This document shows, piece by piece, positions 39,983 through 49,478 of a DNA stretch of 64,000 nt; the first letter of the stretch is position 1, and each line of letters opens with the position of its first letter. The notes under the pieces are model-generated. The model ran no database searches, was not told the origin of the DNA, and was given only the letters and a program-made list of their open reading frames with translations. A program made the position numbers and the translations under genes. Source of the stretch: Verrucomicrobiota bacterium (lineage in GTDB: Bacteria > Verrucomicrobiota > Verrucomicrobiia > Palsa-1439); NCBI GenBank assembly GCA_003152315.1, contig PLZV01000025.1, positions 79,246 through 143,245 on the forward strand. The letters run 5' to 3'.

Positions 39983-41033
39983 TCAGAACCGAAACATTGC
40001 CTTCGTGGTCAGCGAGCCGAAGATATCGGCGTTCTTCTGGCCGACGAATTCGTGGGTACGTACCACTCGCGTGTAACTCAACTCGATGTGGCGGAACAAG
40101 CTCAAGGCGACACCGCAACTGAAGTCAGCCACCCATGGGATACGCTCGACACTCGGCCCGTTGTGGAGCGTGTTGCCGTCGAGAAACAGATTCTGACCCA
40201 CCGCGCGCCCGTCCACGCCGCCGAAAGCGCAGCAGGAGAACGGTGATGAATTGGGTGTGGTTCCTCCGTCCAACGTCGCTGGCGCGTCGATGATCTGCAC
40301 GCCAAAGTCCCTCGGGCAGATTCACGCCGACTCGCAGGGTGGCGCCCAGGTCCCCAAATATCATGACGTTGCCGACTTCCGCACCGAGGTGTGGGATCAG
40401 GTCGACGTAGCGAGCGGTCTGCTCGTTGGGCGACAGCCGCCACAAGCGCTCGTATTTCAGCAGCAGGCCCGGCTCGTTATCCAGTTGGTTGTGCCAACCT
40501 CTCGGGACGTCACTGGCGAGAAACCAATGATGAAAGTTCACTTGCGTTACCCCGGCCAGCGAGGCGGGGCCGGTCAAGCCGACGTCAACTTCAAAACTCT
40601 CCAGCACCGGTATTTTGGCCTCGCTCGTGTCGCCGCGCCGCTGGAGAAACATGCCGCCATAGAGCCAGCCGCCATAGGGGCGGTCCGTTTTGATCGGCGC
40701 AGTCATTAGTATATCCTGAGGCGTATAGATGTTCTGTCCGAAGACGTAGCCGATGTTTTGTGAGCAGGTGTTCATCCACAAGGGCGGCAGCGCACTGCTC
40801 GCCTTGACGACCCACTGCGGCAACTCGTCATCACCGTCCCGGTAGGTCAACTTCAAGCCTTGCGTGTAATGCCGGTCCGTATGATCCGCGGTCAACGGAT
40901 TTGAAAAAAGGTCATTTTCCTCAGTGATGGCAAAGATGGGCCCCTGGCTCTCGTCCGCGGCCCACCCGTTAATTGAAAGCGCTGCCGAAGCTGTGACCCA
41001 GAAAATTAATATGAAGACTATGCGCCAATTCAT
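39983..41033 (-). pseudogene. LpxR-type outer-membrane protein, frameshifted
   Basis: The frame starts MNWRIVFILIFWVTASAALS (signal peptide) and carries the LpxR/DUF2219 signature ITEENDLFSNP to TDRHYTQGLKLTY, then VFGQNIYTP, DRPYGGWLYGGM and NQLDNEPGLLLKYERLW. Near 40303 the frame breaks: after NLPE one extra G in a GGG run shifts it, and the second frame continues VQIIDAPATLDGG to SLTTK.KFRF. Removing one G restores NLPEDFGVQIID, identical to the paralogue at 46.9 kb. LpxR removes the 3' acyl group from lipid A; that role is inherited from the family. Confidence 0.85.
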
Positions 41034-41179
41034 TTCAGGGAATACCCTTGAGCGGCCAAACTACAAGGGATGCACTCTAGTCAACATCCCGCGTCTTGCA
41101 ACAGTTTTTGCGGTGCAACATACAATTCACTGGGCAAACTTTATGTCAAGGGATAGTCTAGCCACTCGAATCCCGGACT

Positions 41180-42118
41180 ATGAAAACCATCGTCATCGCC
41201 ATTGGCGGCAATTCCCTCATCAAAGACGACAAGCACATGAGCGTACCCGACCAATACGCGGCCGTAGTGGAGACTGCCGGCCACATCACCGATCTGGTGG
41301 AAGGCGGTTTCCGTGTGGTCATCACTCATGGGAACGGCCCGCAAGTCGGGTTCATCCTCCTGCGTAGCGAACATTCACGCGGGATCCTGCATGAAGTGCC
41401 GCTGGATTCCATCGGAGCGGACACGCAGGGTGCCATTGGTTACCAAGTCCAGCAAGCACTGCAGAACGAATTCCGCCGGCGCAACCGGAAACAGTCGGTC
41501 GCAACGATCGTGACGCAGACGCTGGTGGACAAGAATGACCCCGCCTTCCAAAAACCGAGCAAGCCGATCGGCCAGTTCTACAAGAAGGAAGAGGCCGAAG
41601 ACCGCATGCGTGTCGAGAAATGGACAATGGTCGAGGACGCCGGTCGCGGCTGGCGGCGCGTCGTGCCGTCCCCAAAACCCGTCAGAATCGTCGAGGCGGA
41701 AGTCATACGACACCTGGTCAACGAAGGCTATGTCATTATAGCAGCGGGCGGGGGTGGGATTCCCGTAGTGCAGGATGAACAAGGGAATTTGCGGGGTATC
41801 GCCGCCGTCATTGACAAGGATCTCGCGTCCGCCGTGCTTGCGAAAGAAATCGGCGCCGACCTGCTCGTGATTTCGACAGCGGTCGAGAAGGTCTGTCTCA
41901 ACTTCGGCAAACCCGACCAGAAGACGCTCGACAGACTGACAATCGCGGAAGCCAAACAGTATATTACCGAGGGTCATTTCAAACCCGGCTCGATGTTGCC
42001 GAAAGTCCAGGCCTGTATCCGGTTCATCGAGGAAGGCGGCATGGAAGCGCTCATCACCTGTCCCGAAGCTCTCCCGGCTGCCCTCGCCGGCAGGACCGGT
42101 ACGCGTGTCGTGCGCTGA
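41180..42118 (+). CDS. arcC: Carbamate kinase
   Basis: The enzyme makes ATP from carbamoyl phosphate and ADP (or the reverse). Its 312 residues start IVIAIGGNSLIKDD (phosphate loop). Further landmarks are VVITHGNGPQVGFILLRSE, FQKPSKPIGQFYKKEEAE, VIIAAGGGGIPVVQDEQG, VIDKDLASAVLAKEIGADLL and GSMLPKVQACIRFIEEGG, the full set of amino-acid-kinase motifs of this enzyme. With the transcarbamylase at 34.9 kb and the xanthine-dehydrogenase-like enzyme at 44.1 kb it suggests purine or ureide fermentation (inference). Confidence 0.95.
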   Translation: MKTIVIAIGGNSLIKDDKHMSVPDQYAAVVETAGHITDLVEGGFRVVITHGNGPQVGFILLRSEHSRGILHEVPLDSIGADTQGAIGYQVQQALQNEFRRRNRKQSVATIVTQTLVDKNDPAFQKPSKPIGQFYKKEEAEDRMRVEKWTMVEDAGRGWRRVVPSPKPVRIVEAEVIRHLVNEGYVIIAAGGGGIPVVQDEQGNLRGIAAVIDKDLASAVLAKEIGADLLVISTAVEKVCLNFGKPDQKTLDRLTIAEAKQYITEGHFKPGSMLPKVQACIRFIEEGGMEALITCPEALPAALAGRTGTRVVR

Positions 42119-42217
42119 TTTCTTACAGTCCCCAAGAGGATTGCATTTTCCCGGGTGGCTTGCTAGCATGGAAGTTGACAGGTCGGCGGGGGTGAGATGT
42201 GTGATAAGGAGATTGCC

Positions 42218-43956
42218 ATGAAACGTTCTTCTCGTGGTAGTTCGCGTGTGCGACTCGTGTTGGTGGTTCTGCTTGCCGTGATTCCGTCCCTTGTGTTGAT
42301 CTACTACAACAGCCGTGAGCAGCGTGACGCCGCCATCGTGCAGGCCCACGAGGATGTCGCGCGCATTGCGCGCTTGGCTGCGGCGGAGGACGCAGGTGTC
42401 TTCGAAGGCGTGCATCAGTTGCTCGTCGCACTCGCGCAGTTTCCCGAGGTTCGGGGCGGCGACCCGTCGCGCGGCAGCGCGGTGTTGGAGAAGCTAATTG
42501 GGGAATATCGATTTTACTCCAACCTCGGCGTGGTGACCGCCGACGGCCACGTGGTCTGCAGCGCGATGCCATTAAATGAACAAGTATCTGTCGCCAATCG
42601 CCAGTGGTTTCAGCAGGCGATGAAAACGGGCGATTTCACTGTTGGTGAATATCAGGCAGGTGGATCGAGCGATCGCCTGTCGCTGAACTTCGGTTACCCG
42701 ATCATTGGCTCCGGCAATCAGGTGCAGGGCATCGTGTTTGCTTCGCTGGAGCTCAGCTACCTCACCCGGCAGATTAGTCTCGCCTTGCCACCCGAAGGTG
42801 TCGAACTGGCGCTGGTAGACCGCGGCGGCGTTATCCTCGCGCAGACTGGTGCCTTGGAGAATCGTGTCGGACGCACCGCTCTCGAGGCTGCCCAGATCAA
42901 AGAGGTCTCGGCGTATCGCGGACGAGGAACAGAACAGCGACCCGACTCCGCGGGCATCGAGCATATCTATGCCTTTTACCCAATTGGCGGCAAGCATGCG
43001 GGCGCCGACGCCTACGTGATAGCGAGTATGCCCACACCATCGCTTTTACCGCGGCGGACCGCGGCTTAAAGAAAAATCTGATCGGGTTGGCGCTGGTGAC
43101 GTTGCTGGCGTTGGTGGCGGCGTGGTATGGCGGTGAGGCAATCGTCTTGCGCCAGACGAACGACGAGCTTGAGCAGCGCGTGCAGGAGCGCACCCGGGAA
43201 CTGGCGCACGAGCAATTCCTATTGCGGACGCTGCTGGACAACGTCCCGGACAGTATTTATTTCAAAGACTCAAAGGGGCGCTTCCTGCGGTCCAGTAGCG
43301 CGCAGGCCAAGCGATTCGGTCTCAGCGATCCCGCGCAAGCCATCGGTAAGACAGACTTCGATTTCTTCGCCAAGGCGCACGCCGAAGAGGCGTTCGCTGA
43401 CGAGCAACAGATCATTCAGACGGGCCAACCGCTTATCGGCATGGAGGAAAGCTCTCCGCTGGCCGATGGCACGGAAAGATGGGTCTCCACCTCCAAGCTG
43501 CCACTGCGAGACAAAGAGGGAAACACCGTCGGCACTTTCGGCATTTCACGTGAGATCACCGATCGCAAGCGGGCCGAGCAAGCGCTGGCCAAAGAGCACA
43601 ATGTGCTGCACACGCTCGTCGACAACCTTCCCGACCTCGTGTTCATCAAGGACTTGAAAGGTCGCTACGTGTTCGACAACGCGGCCCATCGGGCCTTTCT
43701 GGGCGTCAGCACTCTCGACGAGGTTGCGGGCAAGACGGTGTTCGATTTCTACCCGCGGGAGCTGGCCTCGCCGCTGCATGCCGATGATGAGGCCGTGCTG
43801 GCAGCCGGAGTGCCGCTACTCCACCGTGAAGAGGACTTGACCGATCGCAAGGGACGTAAGACACGGGCCGTGACCAGCAAGATCCCGTATCGCGACGCGC
43901 AACACATGGTTGTCGGCCTGGTCTGCATCTCCCGGCTGCTCAGCGAACCGAAATAA
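42218..43956 (+). pseudogene. Membrane Cache-PAS-PAS sensor, frameshifted paralogue
   Basis: The layout equals that of the sensor at 11.2 kb: TM1, double-Cache (FYSNLGVVTADGHVVCSAMP, NRQWFQQAMKTGDFTVGEYQ), TM2, coiled coil and two PAS domains (the second starts DNLPDLVFIKDLKGRYVFDN). The frame breaks near 43035: after YVIASMPTPS one base is missing, and the text resumes in another frame as AFTAADRGLKKNLIGLALVT. Inserting one base rejoins the two parts at the point expected from the paralogue. AAGGAG stands seven bases before the ATG. As with its paralogue, no output domain follows. Confidence 0.85.
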
Positions 43957-44140
43957 CGTTTTGACTGCACGGGGGTCCGTCTGTTGATTTTGGCCGGCGG
44001 GTCGTAGTCGACGAAATCGAGGTTCTCCTGCCAGGGCATCCGCAAAGCGCAATCCAGTGACGCCCGTTTCCCTCAGATAACCAAGCAGCGCGGCGGTGAA
44101 ATATCCTTTGATTCATCCCTTGCTTGACCTAAGTTAAGGT

Positions 44141-46870
44141 ATGTCAACGGTCGCAGTGCAGGGCGCGCGAATCACTTTCACCCTCAACGGCAAGCTTGTT
44201 TCGTCGGAGATCGACGACGAATTGATGTTGCTGGATCTTCTGCGCGACAAGTTCGACATCGTTTCCCCCAAAAACGGCTGTCAGCCAATGGGCCAATGCG
44301 GTTGTTGCGCGGTGATGGTTGACAGCAAAGTGGTGCTCTCGTGTGTCGTCAAAGCCAAAACCACTGCGGGAAAGAAAGTCACCACGCTCGAGGGTCTGGC
44401 ACCCGAGGAGCGTGAGTTGCTCGCCCGCGCTTTTGTCACGACGGGTGGCCTGCAATGCGGTTTCTGTATCCCCGGCATTGCCATGCGTGCCAAATGGATG
44501 CTGGATCAGAATCCCGCAATGCCACGTGAAGAAATCGCCCGTTGGCTTGGCCCGCACCTTTGTCGTTGCACGGGCTACACGAAGATTTTGGACGCGGTCG
44601 AACTCGCGGGAAGGGTTCGCCGGGGCGAGGCATTCCCGGAACTTGATCAATCGGGCCGCGTAGGCACGTCCTTTGCCATGTTCGAAGGTGCGGACAAAGC
44701 CCTCGGTGACAAGAACTACGTTGACGACCTGAAGGTGCCGGGCCTGTGGCACGGCGCATTCGTCTTCACAGCGCATCCGCGCGCAAAAATCTTGAAGATC
44801 GACACGAGCGAGGCTGCGAGTTTACCGGGCGTCACGAAGATCATCACCGCGAAAGATGTGCCGGGTGCAAAGTGCGTCGGCCTCATATATAAAGACTGGC
44901 CCGTGTTCATCGGCGAAGGCGAAGTGACACATTGCGTTGGCGACATCCTCGCGATGGTCGCCGCTATGGATGAGCGCACCGCTCGCAAGGCGGCAAAGCT
45001 TGTCAAAGTCGATTACGAAGTCCTCAGGCCCGTCCTCACGCCTGAGGACGCGATGGCGCCGGATGCGCCGCTGGTGCATCCGCCGAAACCGAACAAGCTC
45101 TGCCAGACCGGCATCACCCGCGGCGACTTCGAGAGTGCGTGGCAGGCGTCGGCGCATCGGGTCAACACCAAGGTGCAGACGCAGCACATCGAACATGCCT
45201 TCCTCGAGCCGGAGTCTTGCCTAGCAATCCCGTTGACCAACGGAGCTACCAGCGCGCGGCTGGGCAATCTCTCGAAAGACCAGCAGGCAGCGGCCCTCAC
45301 GGCGCTTGCCAATGGCGCGGAAATCATCGTGTATTCGCAAGGGCAGGGAGTGTACGACGACCGCGACCAGATTGCGGACGTCCTCGGTCTCCCGCACGGA
45401 AAAGTTTACGTCGAACTCGTCAGCAATGGCGGGGCGTTCGGCGGTAAAGAAGATCTGGCGATGCAGCAGCATGTCGCGCTCATGGCGTGGCTCACGAAGC
45501 AGCCGGTCAAGGCGACGTTTACGCGCACGGAGAGCATGCGCTTCCACCCGAAGCGGCATCCGATCAAGTTCGAGTACTGGGCGGGCTGCGACAAGGATGG
45601 ACATCTCACCTGCGTGAAGGTCCGCGCCATCGGCGACAAGGGGGCGTACGCCTCCGTCGGCACCAAGGTTCTCGAGCGCGCGGGCGGTCATGCGTGCGGC
45701 CCCTACAAAGTTCCGGTCGTCGATATCCAATCTGTCGGCGCCTATACCAACAATCCCCCCTGCGGTGCCATGCGCGGGTTTGGCGCGAACCAGGCCGCGT
45801 TCGCCATCGAGACGGTCATCGACATGCTGGCCGAGAAAGTCGGTATCGATGGCTGGGAAATCCGCTGGCGCAACGCGCTCGAGGTCGGAGACATGTTCGC
45901 CACGGGCCAGGTGCTCCAACACAGCGTGGGGCTGAAAAAGACGTTGCTCGCGGTCAAGGACGCCTACCGCAACGCCAGGTATGCGGGCATTGGCTGCGGC
46001 ATCAAGAATGTCGGTATCGGCAACGGCGCCGAGGATGGCGGTCGCGCCATGATTAGCATTGAGGACGATGGCACGGTCGTCGTGCGCACGGGATTCACCG
46101 AGATGGGGCAGGGGCTCTTTACTGTGCAACTCCAGACGGTCTGCGAAGAAACGGGCCTCGACCCGCGTCTCATCCGTGTCGTCACCGACACGCGTTACGC
46201 TCTCGACTGCGCCCAGACCACCGGCTCACGTGGGACACTGCTTGGTTGCCAGGCAGTGCGCGCGGCGTGCGCGAAATTCAAGCCGGATCTGGCGGCGCTG
46301 ATGAAGGGCGAAGGGCGCGCGGCGAAGAGCGTTACGAAAGACGACCTGAAGAAACTCGCGGGCAAGGAATGGTACGGCGAATTCATTGTGAAGGACACGC
46401 ATCCGCTTGGCTACACCGGGCCAAACGTCAAGACGCACATCACCTACGGGTTCGCCACCCAGGTCGTCATCCTCGACGACGACGGCAGGTTGAAAAAAGT
46501 CGTGGCCGCGCATGATGTCGGCAAGGTGATGAACCCCGTGCTCCTCGCGGGCCAGATCGAAGGCTCGATCCACATGGGTCTCGGCTACGCGTTGACCGAG
46601 GAACTGCTGCTCAAGGACGGCCATATCGTGAGCAAAGACCTGCGGTCGCTCGGCATCCTCCGCGCGAAGGATGTGCCGGAAATCGAGTGCATCTTCATCG
46701 AAGAGAACGAACCCGCCGGCCCGTACGGCGCCAAGGGTGTCGGCGAAATAGGTCTCGTGCCCACGGCACCCGCCGTCGCCGGTGCGCTGTTCAAGTACGA
46801 CGGAATCCGCCGGACAAAACTTCCCATGAAAGACAGCCCCGCCGCGCGCGCCATCCTTGGTAGGAAATAG
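44141..46870 (+). CDS. Molybdenum hydroxylase, selenium-dependent xanthine dehydrogenase type
   Basis: The 909-residue protein fuses the [2Fe-2S] subunit to the molybdopterin subunit, without FAD domain. The N-terminal plant-type ferredoxin cysteines are in NGCQPMGQCGCCAVMVDSKV (about 45-64). The second cluster is in GGLQCGFCIPG and GPHLCRCTGYTKIL (about 101-150). The molybdopterin part has EVTHCVGDILAMVAA, VSNGGAFGGKEDLAMQQHV, PPCGAMRGFGANQAAFAIET, FTEMGQGLFTVQLQTVCEE and PYGAKGVGEIGLVPTAPAVA, with the catalytic Glu. This fused, FAD-less form is the Se-dependent xanthine dehydrogenase family; selenium itself cannot be seen from sequence. Maturation genes are not nearby. Confidence 0.9.
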   Translation: MSTVAVQGARITFTLNGKLVSSEIDDELMLLDLLRDKFDIVSPKNGCQPMGQCGCCAVMVDSKVVLSCVVKAKTTAGKKVTTLEGLAPEERELLARAFVTTGGLQCGFCIPGIAMRAKWMLDQNPAMPREEIARWLGPHLCRCTGYTKILDAVELAGRVRRGEAFPELDQSGRVGTSFAMFEGADKALGDKNYVDDLKVPGLWHGAFVFTAHPRAKILKIDTSEAASLPGVTKIITAKDVPGAKCVGLIYKDWPVFIGEGEVTHCVGDILAMVAAMDERTARKAAKLVKVDYEVLRPVLTPEDAMAPDAPLVHPPKPNKLCQTGITRGDFESAWQASAHRVNTKVQTQHIEHAFLEPESCLAIPLTNGATSARLGNLSKDQQAAALTALANGAEIIVYSQGQGVYDDRDQIADVLGLPHGKVYVELVSNGGAFGGKEDLAMQQHVALMAWLTKQPVKATFTRTESMRFHPKRHPIKFEYWAGCDKDGHLTCVKVRAIGDKGAYASVGTKVLERAGGHACGPYKVPVVDIQSVGAYTNNPPCGAMRGFGANQAAFAIETVIDMLAEKVGIDGWEIRWRNALEVGDMFATGQVLQHSVGLKKTLLAVKDAYRNARYAGIGCGIKNVGIGNGAEDGGRAMISIEDDGTVVVRTGFTEMGQGLFTVQLQTVCEETGLDPRLIRVVTDTRYALDCAQTTGSRGTLLGCQAVRAACAKFKPDLAALMKGEGRAAKSVTKDDLKKLAGKEWYGEFIVKDTHPLGYTGPNVKTHITYGFATQVVILDDDGRLKKVVAAHDVGKVMNPVLLAGQIEGSIHMGLGYALTEELLLKDGHIVSKDLRSLGILRAKDVPEIECIFIEENEPAGPYGAKGVGEIGLVPTAPAVAGALFKYDGIRRTKLPMKDSPAARAILGRK

Positions 46871-46900
46871 CCCGCGCCGCCTTTCGAAACAGGAAAAAGG

Positions 46901-46928
46901 TTGTATCAGTGTCACCCTTCTGTACACT
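46901..46928 (+). promoter_or_regulatory. Promoter of the second lpxR-type gene (near-leaderless)
   Basis: TTGTAT (46901-46906) and TACACT (46923-46928) are 16 bases apart, with ttctg just before the -10 as in the kdsC and lptB promoters. The ATG comes nine bases after the -10, leaving two to three transcribed bases before it. Confidence 0.55.
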
Positions 46929-46937
46929 CCGCTCCTT

Positions 46938-48014
46938 ATGCATCAACTCCTCCGGGCTTTCTCCGTTTGCCGTACGCCCCTGAGTTTCATTGCCTTTCTT
47001 CTCATCAGCGCGGGCCGGATTTCCAATACCTCCGCCGCGACCGACGACCAATCCGGATTCCTCGCAATCACCGAGGAAAATGATTCGTTCGCCAATCCAT
47101 TCGGCATTCATCAAGATCGCCATTACACGCAGGGCCTGAAAATATCTCTCTTCGGCGGCGACGATTTCCTGACCAACGTCACCGCACACCTCGACAACGT
47201 TATCCCCGCCTGGGGAATCAAACCGCAAGCCGGCGATCTTGGCTGGATCATCCTCGGCCAAAACATCTATACCCCGTCGAACATCCTCGCGCGGGCGCCG
47301 ATCCCGACCGACCGGCCCTACGCCGGCTGGCTCTACACCGGCGCCGTCTACCAGCGCCGCGGCGAACTTGCTCCCAACCTGGCCGTCATGGAAAATTTCG
47401 AAATCAACCTCGGGGTCGTCGGCCCCTATACGCTGGCTGCCGGATCCCAAATTGCCGTCCATCATCTGTTCTTCGGGACCAACGACATCCCCAAAGGCTG
47501 GCGCAACCAACTCGACAACGAGCCGGGCCTCGAACTCAAGTACGCCCGCCTCTGGCGCTGGACCCCCACGACCGCCACCGCCAAATACTTCGATGTCATC
47601 CCGCGCGTTGGCGGCGAACTCGGCAACGTCCAAATCTTCGCCACCGCCGGCGCCACGATGCGCCTCGGGTACAATCTGCCGGAAGATTTCGGCGTCCAGA
47701 TCATCGACTCGCCCGCCTCCGTCAACGGTGCCCTCACCCGCCACTCGCCGCCGTTGTTCGGTTACCTCTTCGGCGGCGTCGACGGTCGCGCTGTCGCTCA
47801 CGATATTACTCTCGACGGCAATTCATTTAACAACAGCGGCCCCAGCGTCGACAGAAATGTACTCGTCGGCGACGTCACTTGGGGATTCGCCCTACAATTC
47901 TGCACCCACGTCGAGTTCACCTACGAGCACATCATCCGCACCGAGGAATTCAAAGGCCAGGACCGCAATGACCTCATCGGCTCCCTGACCCTCAAAGCCA
48001 AATTCGCGTTCTAG
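46938..48014 (+). CDS. lpxR: LpxR-type outer-membrane lipid A deacylase
   Basis: This is the intact LpxR/DUF2219 protein, 358 residues. It has a signal peptide (FIAFLLISAGRISNTSAA), the catalytic-site pattern FLAITEENDSFANPF and QDRHYTQGLKISLF, then LGQNIYTPSN, PTDRPYAGWLYTGAVYQRRG, NQLDNEPGLELKYARLWRW and a final strand SLTLKAKFAF ending in Phe, as outer-membrane barrels do. It probably removes the 3'-acyloxyacyl chain from lipid A, which fits the Gram-negative envelope genes in the window. No ribosome site precedes the ATG, in line with the near-leaderless promoter. The paralogue at 40-41 kb is frameshifted. Confidence 0.85.
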   Translation: MHQLLRAFSVCRTPLSFIAFLLISAGRISNTSAATDDQSGFLAITEENDSFANPFGIHQDRHYTQGLKISLFGGDDFLTNVTAHLDNVIPAWGIKPQAGDLGWIILGQNIYTPSNILARAPIPTDRPYAGWLYTGAVYQRRGELAPNLAVMENFEINLGVVGPYTLAAGSQIAVHHLFFGTNDIPKGWRNQLDNEPGLELKYARLWRWTPTTATAKYFDVIPRVGGELGNVQIFATAGATMRLGYNLPEDFGVQIIDSPASVNGALTRHSPPLFGYLFGGVDGRAVAHDITLDGNSFNNSGPSVDRNVLVGDVTWGFALQFCTHVEFTYEHIIRTEEFKGQDRNDLIGSLTLKAKFAF

Positions 48015-48220
48015 CCTTGTTCGTCATGGCCATGGCGACGGCGGATGCCGCTCTTGATTCGCGCAGCCATTAAGAGTAAACTGAACGATGTAATTTCCAG
48101 GTCGCGATGATGATGTGAAGAAGAAGGAAACACAGCGTGTTCACATGGCAAGTCAACGGACCAAAACCCAGGCCGAGATTATCAGGATAGAGCTGGAGAA
48201 GTCGTGACGATTCTCGGCTT

Positions 48221-49099
48221 ATGCAATGCGCCAATCCAAATCCAGCCAGGCAACACGGTTCCAGGTCTGACGATTCGTGCAACCCCAAGAAGCTCGTTGC
48301 GGTGGTGACACCCGTGTATCGCCTCCCGCAGGCCTCGCACGAAGAGATCTCACTCAAACATCTGCGGCACTATCTTGGAAAGTTCGATAAATATATAGTC
48401 GCCCCGGAAAAACTGTCGGTTTCCTGGCCTGACTTCCGTATTCAGTATTTTCAAGACATGTTTTTTTCCGATATTTCGGGGTACAGCAAGCTTTTGCTGG
48501 CCAAACAGTTCTACCAAGCCTTCATCGAATATGAATATATCCTTATTTATCAACTGGACTGTCTTGTGTTCTCGCATGATTTGGAATACTGGTGCGGCAA
48601 ACGTTGGGATTACGCAGGTGCGCCATGGTTTAGAGACCACGAAAACAATCCGAGCGGTGGGTTTTGGACCGTGGGAAACGGGGGGCTGTCTTTGAGAAAT
48701 GTTTCCAGCGCATTGGCGGTGCTTGAATCCAAAGCGTTGTTTGACGACCCTGTCGAGCGCGGAAAGAAAACGCGCTATTTTCAGAGGTCGCCCCGGCTCA
48801 GGGCGGTGGCTTGCAAAGTAAAAACCTTCCTTCATCGGCAGGGCTTCCGGAACACCATTAATTGGTATCTAAAGGAACTCAACAAACAGCCGGACTTTCA
48901 TGAGGATCGGTTCTGGGCCCTTGATGCGAAGAGATTTATGCCTCAGTTCCGCATCCCCAACCCTGAGGAGGCGGTTGCATTTTCCTTTGAGTGCGCTCCG
49001 AAATACTGCTTCAAAGCCAACTCGGAACGCCTGCCATTCGGCTGCCATGCCTGGACCAAATGGGACCGCGAGTTCTGGGAACCACATCTGCTCAAGTAA
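48221..49099 (+). CDS. DUF5672 protein, glycosyltransferase-like
   Basis: The 292-residue protein matches DUF5672: KKLVAVVTPVYRLPQASHEE near the start, FSDISGYSKLLLAKQFYQAF, YILIYQLDCLVFSHDLEYWC (DxD-like pair), WDYAGAPWF, FWTVGNGGLSLRNVSSALAV and a C-terminal HAWTKWDREFWEPHL. The domain is thought to be a GT-A-type glycosyltransferase. Codon usage is more AT-rich than its neighbours (runs such as TATATCCTTATTTAT), suggesting transfer. Residues 1-22 lack homology; the true start may be later. It is monocistronic. Confidence 0.82.
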   Translation: MQCANPNPARQHGSRSDDSCNPKKLVAVVTPVYRLPQASHEEISLKHLRHYLGKFDKYIVAPEKLSVSWPDFRIQYFQDMFFSDISGYSKLLLAKQFYQAFIEYEYILIYQLDCLVFSHDLEYWCGKRWDYAGAPWFRDHENNPSGGFWTVGNGGLSLRNVSSALAVLESKALFDDPVERGKKTRYFQRSPRLRAVACKVKTFLHRQGFRNTINWYLKELNKQPDFHEDRFWALDAKRFMPQFRIPNPEEAVAFSFECAPKYCFKANSERLPFGCHAWTKWDREFWEPHLLK

Positions 49100-49179
49100 C
49101 ATCCCGTAGCGCTGTGTTAACCGTTTCAAAGAAAAAGCTATTGACGAATGCCTCGTGAGCCGCTAGAAAGTGCCGGGAG

Positions 49180-49386
49180 AGATTTGATGCGAATTACCAA
49201 ACCACAACGTATGAGCCCGTCAGCGGGGACGCTTATGTCCTCGACGCGCGGTCGTGGTCTGATCCGGTATTTCGCCTCCTTAGCCCACTTCGCGGTCGAA
49301 GATAAAGGAGGCCCCGGAAGCAGGTAGGTGTCACGTCCATAGTTTTCGCAAACCCTGCTTCCGAAATGGAAGGCAGGGTTTTTTGT
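49180..49386 (+). promoter_or_regulatory. Structured leader with mutually exclusive terminator and antiterminator
   Basis: A chain of stems precedes the ABC exporter gene: CCCG/CGGG around 49216-49227 inside a gtatgagc/gcttatgt stem, then GCCTCCTT (49274-49281) with AAGGAGGC (49305-49312) enclosing CTTCG/CGAAG. CGGAAGCAGG (49315-49324) is an exact complement of CCTGCTTCCG (49354-49363), which is also the left arm of the terminator below. Pairing one way blocks the other, the logic of an attenuator or riboswitch. I do not recognise a known class. No protein gene is seen in 49100-49478. Confidence 0.55.
49351..49384 (+). terminator. Intrinsic terminator in the leader of the ABC exporter gene
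   Basis: AACCCTGCTTCC and GGAAGGCAGGGTT form a 12-bp stem (one bulged G) with loop GAAAT, followed by TTTTTT. It stands 94 bases before the exporter ATG and 250 bases after the preceding gene, so it acts on a transcript that begins between them or on read-through. Confidence 0.82.
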
Positions 49387-49478
49387 CGTCTCCATCGTGA
49401 ACGTGCTTACCAAGCGCGGTTACAGCGGAGGAGTCAGGGTCGAGGCAACGCGGTGAGATTGGTTAGTACAAGGACTTT

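Noticed and set aside
44141..46870. Selenocysteine in the molybdenum hydroxylase
   Set aside because: No in-frame TGA occurs. In this family selenium is thought to be a bound cofactor, which sequence cannot show.
49313..49330. SRP RNA-like motif (ccggaagcagg)
   Set aside because: Only a fragment of the SRP domain IV consensus is present and the symmetric-loop partners are missing. The complementarity to the terminator explains the sequence better.
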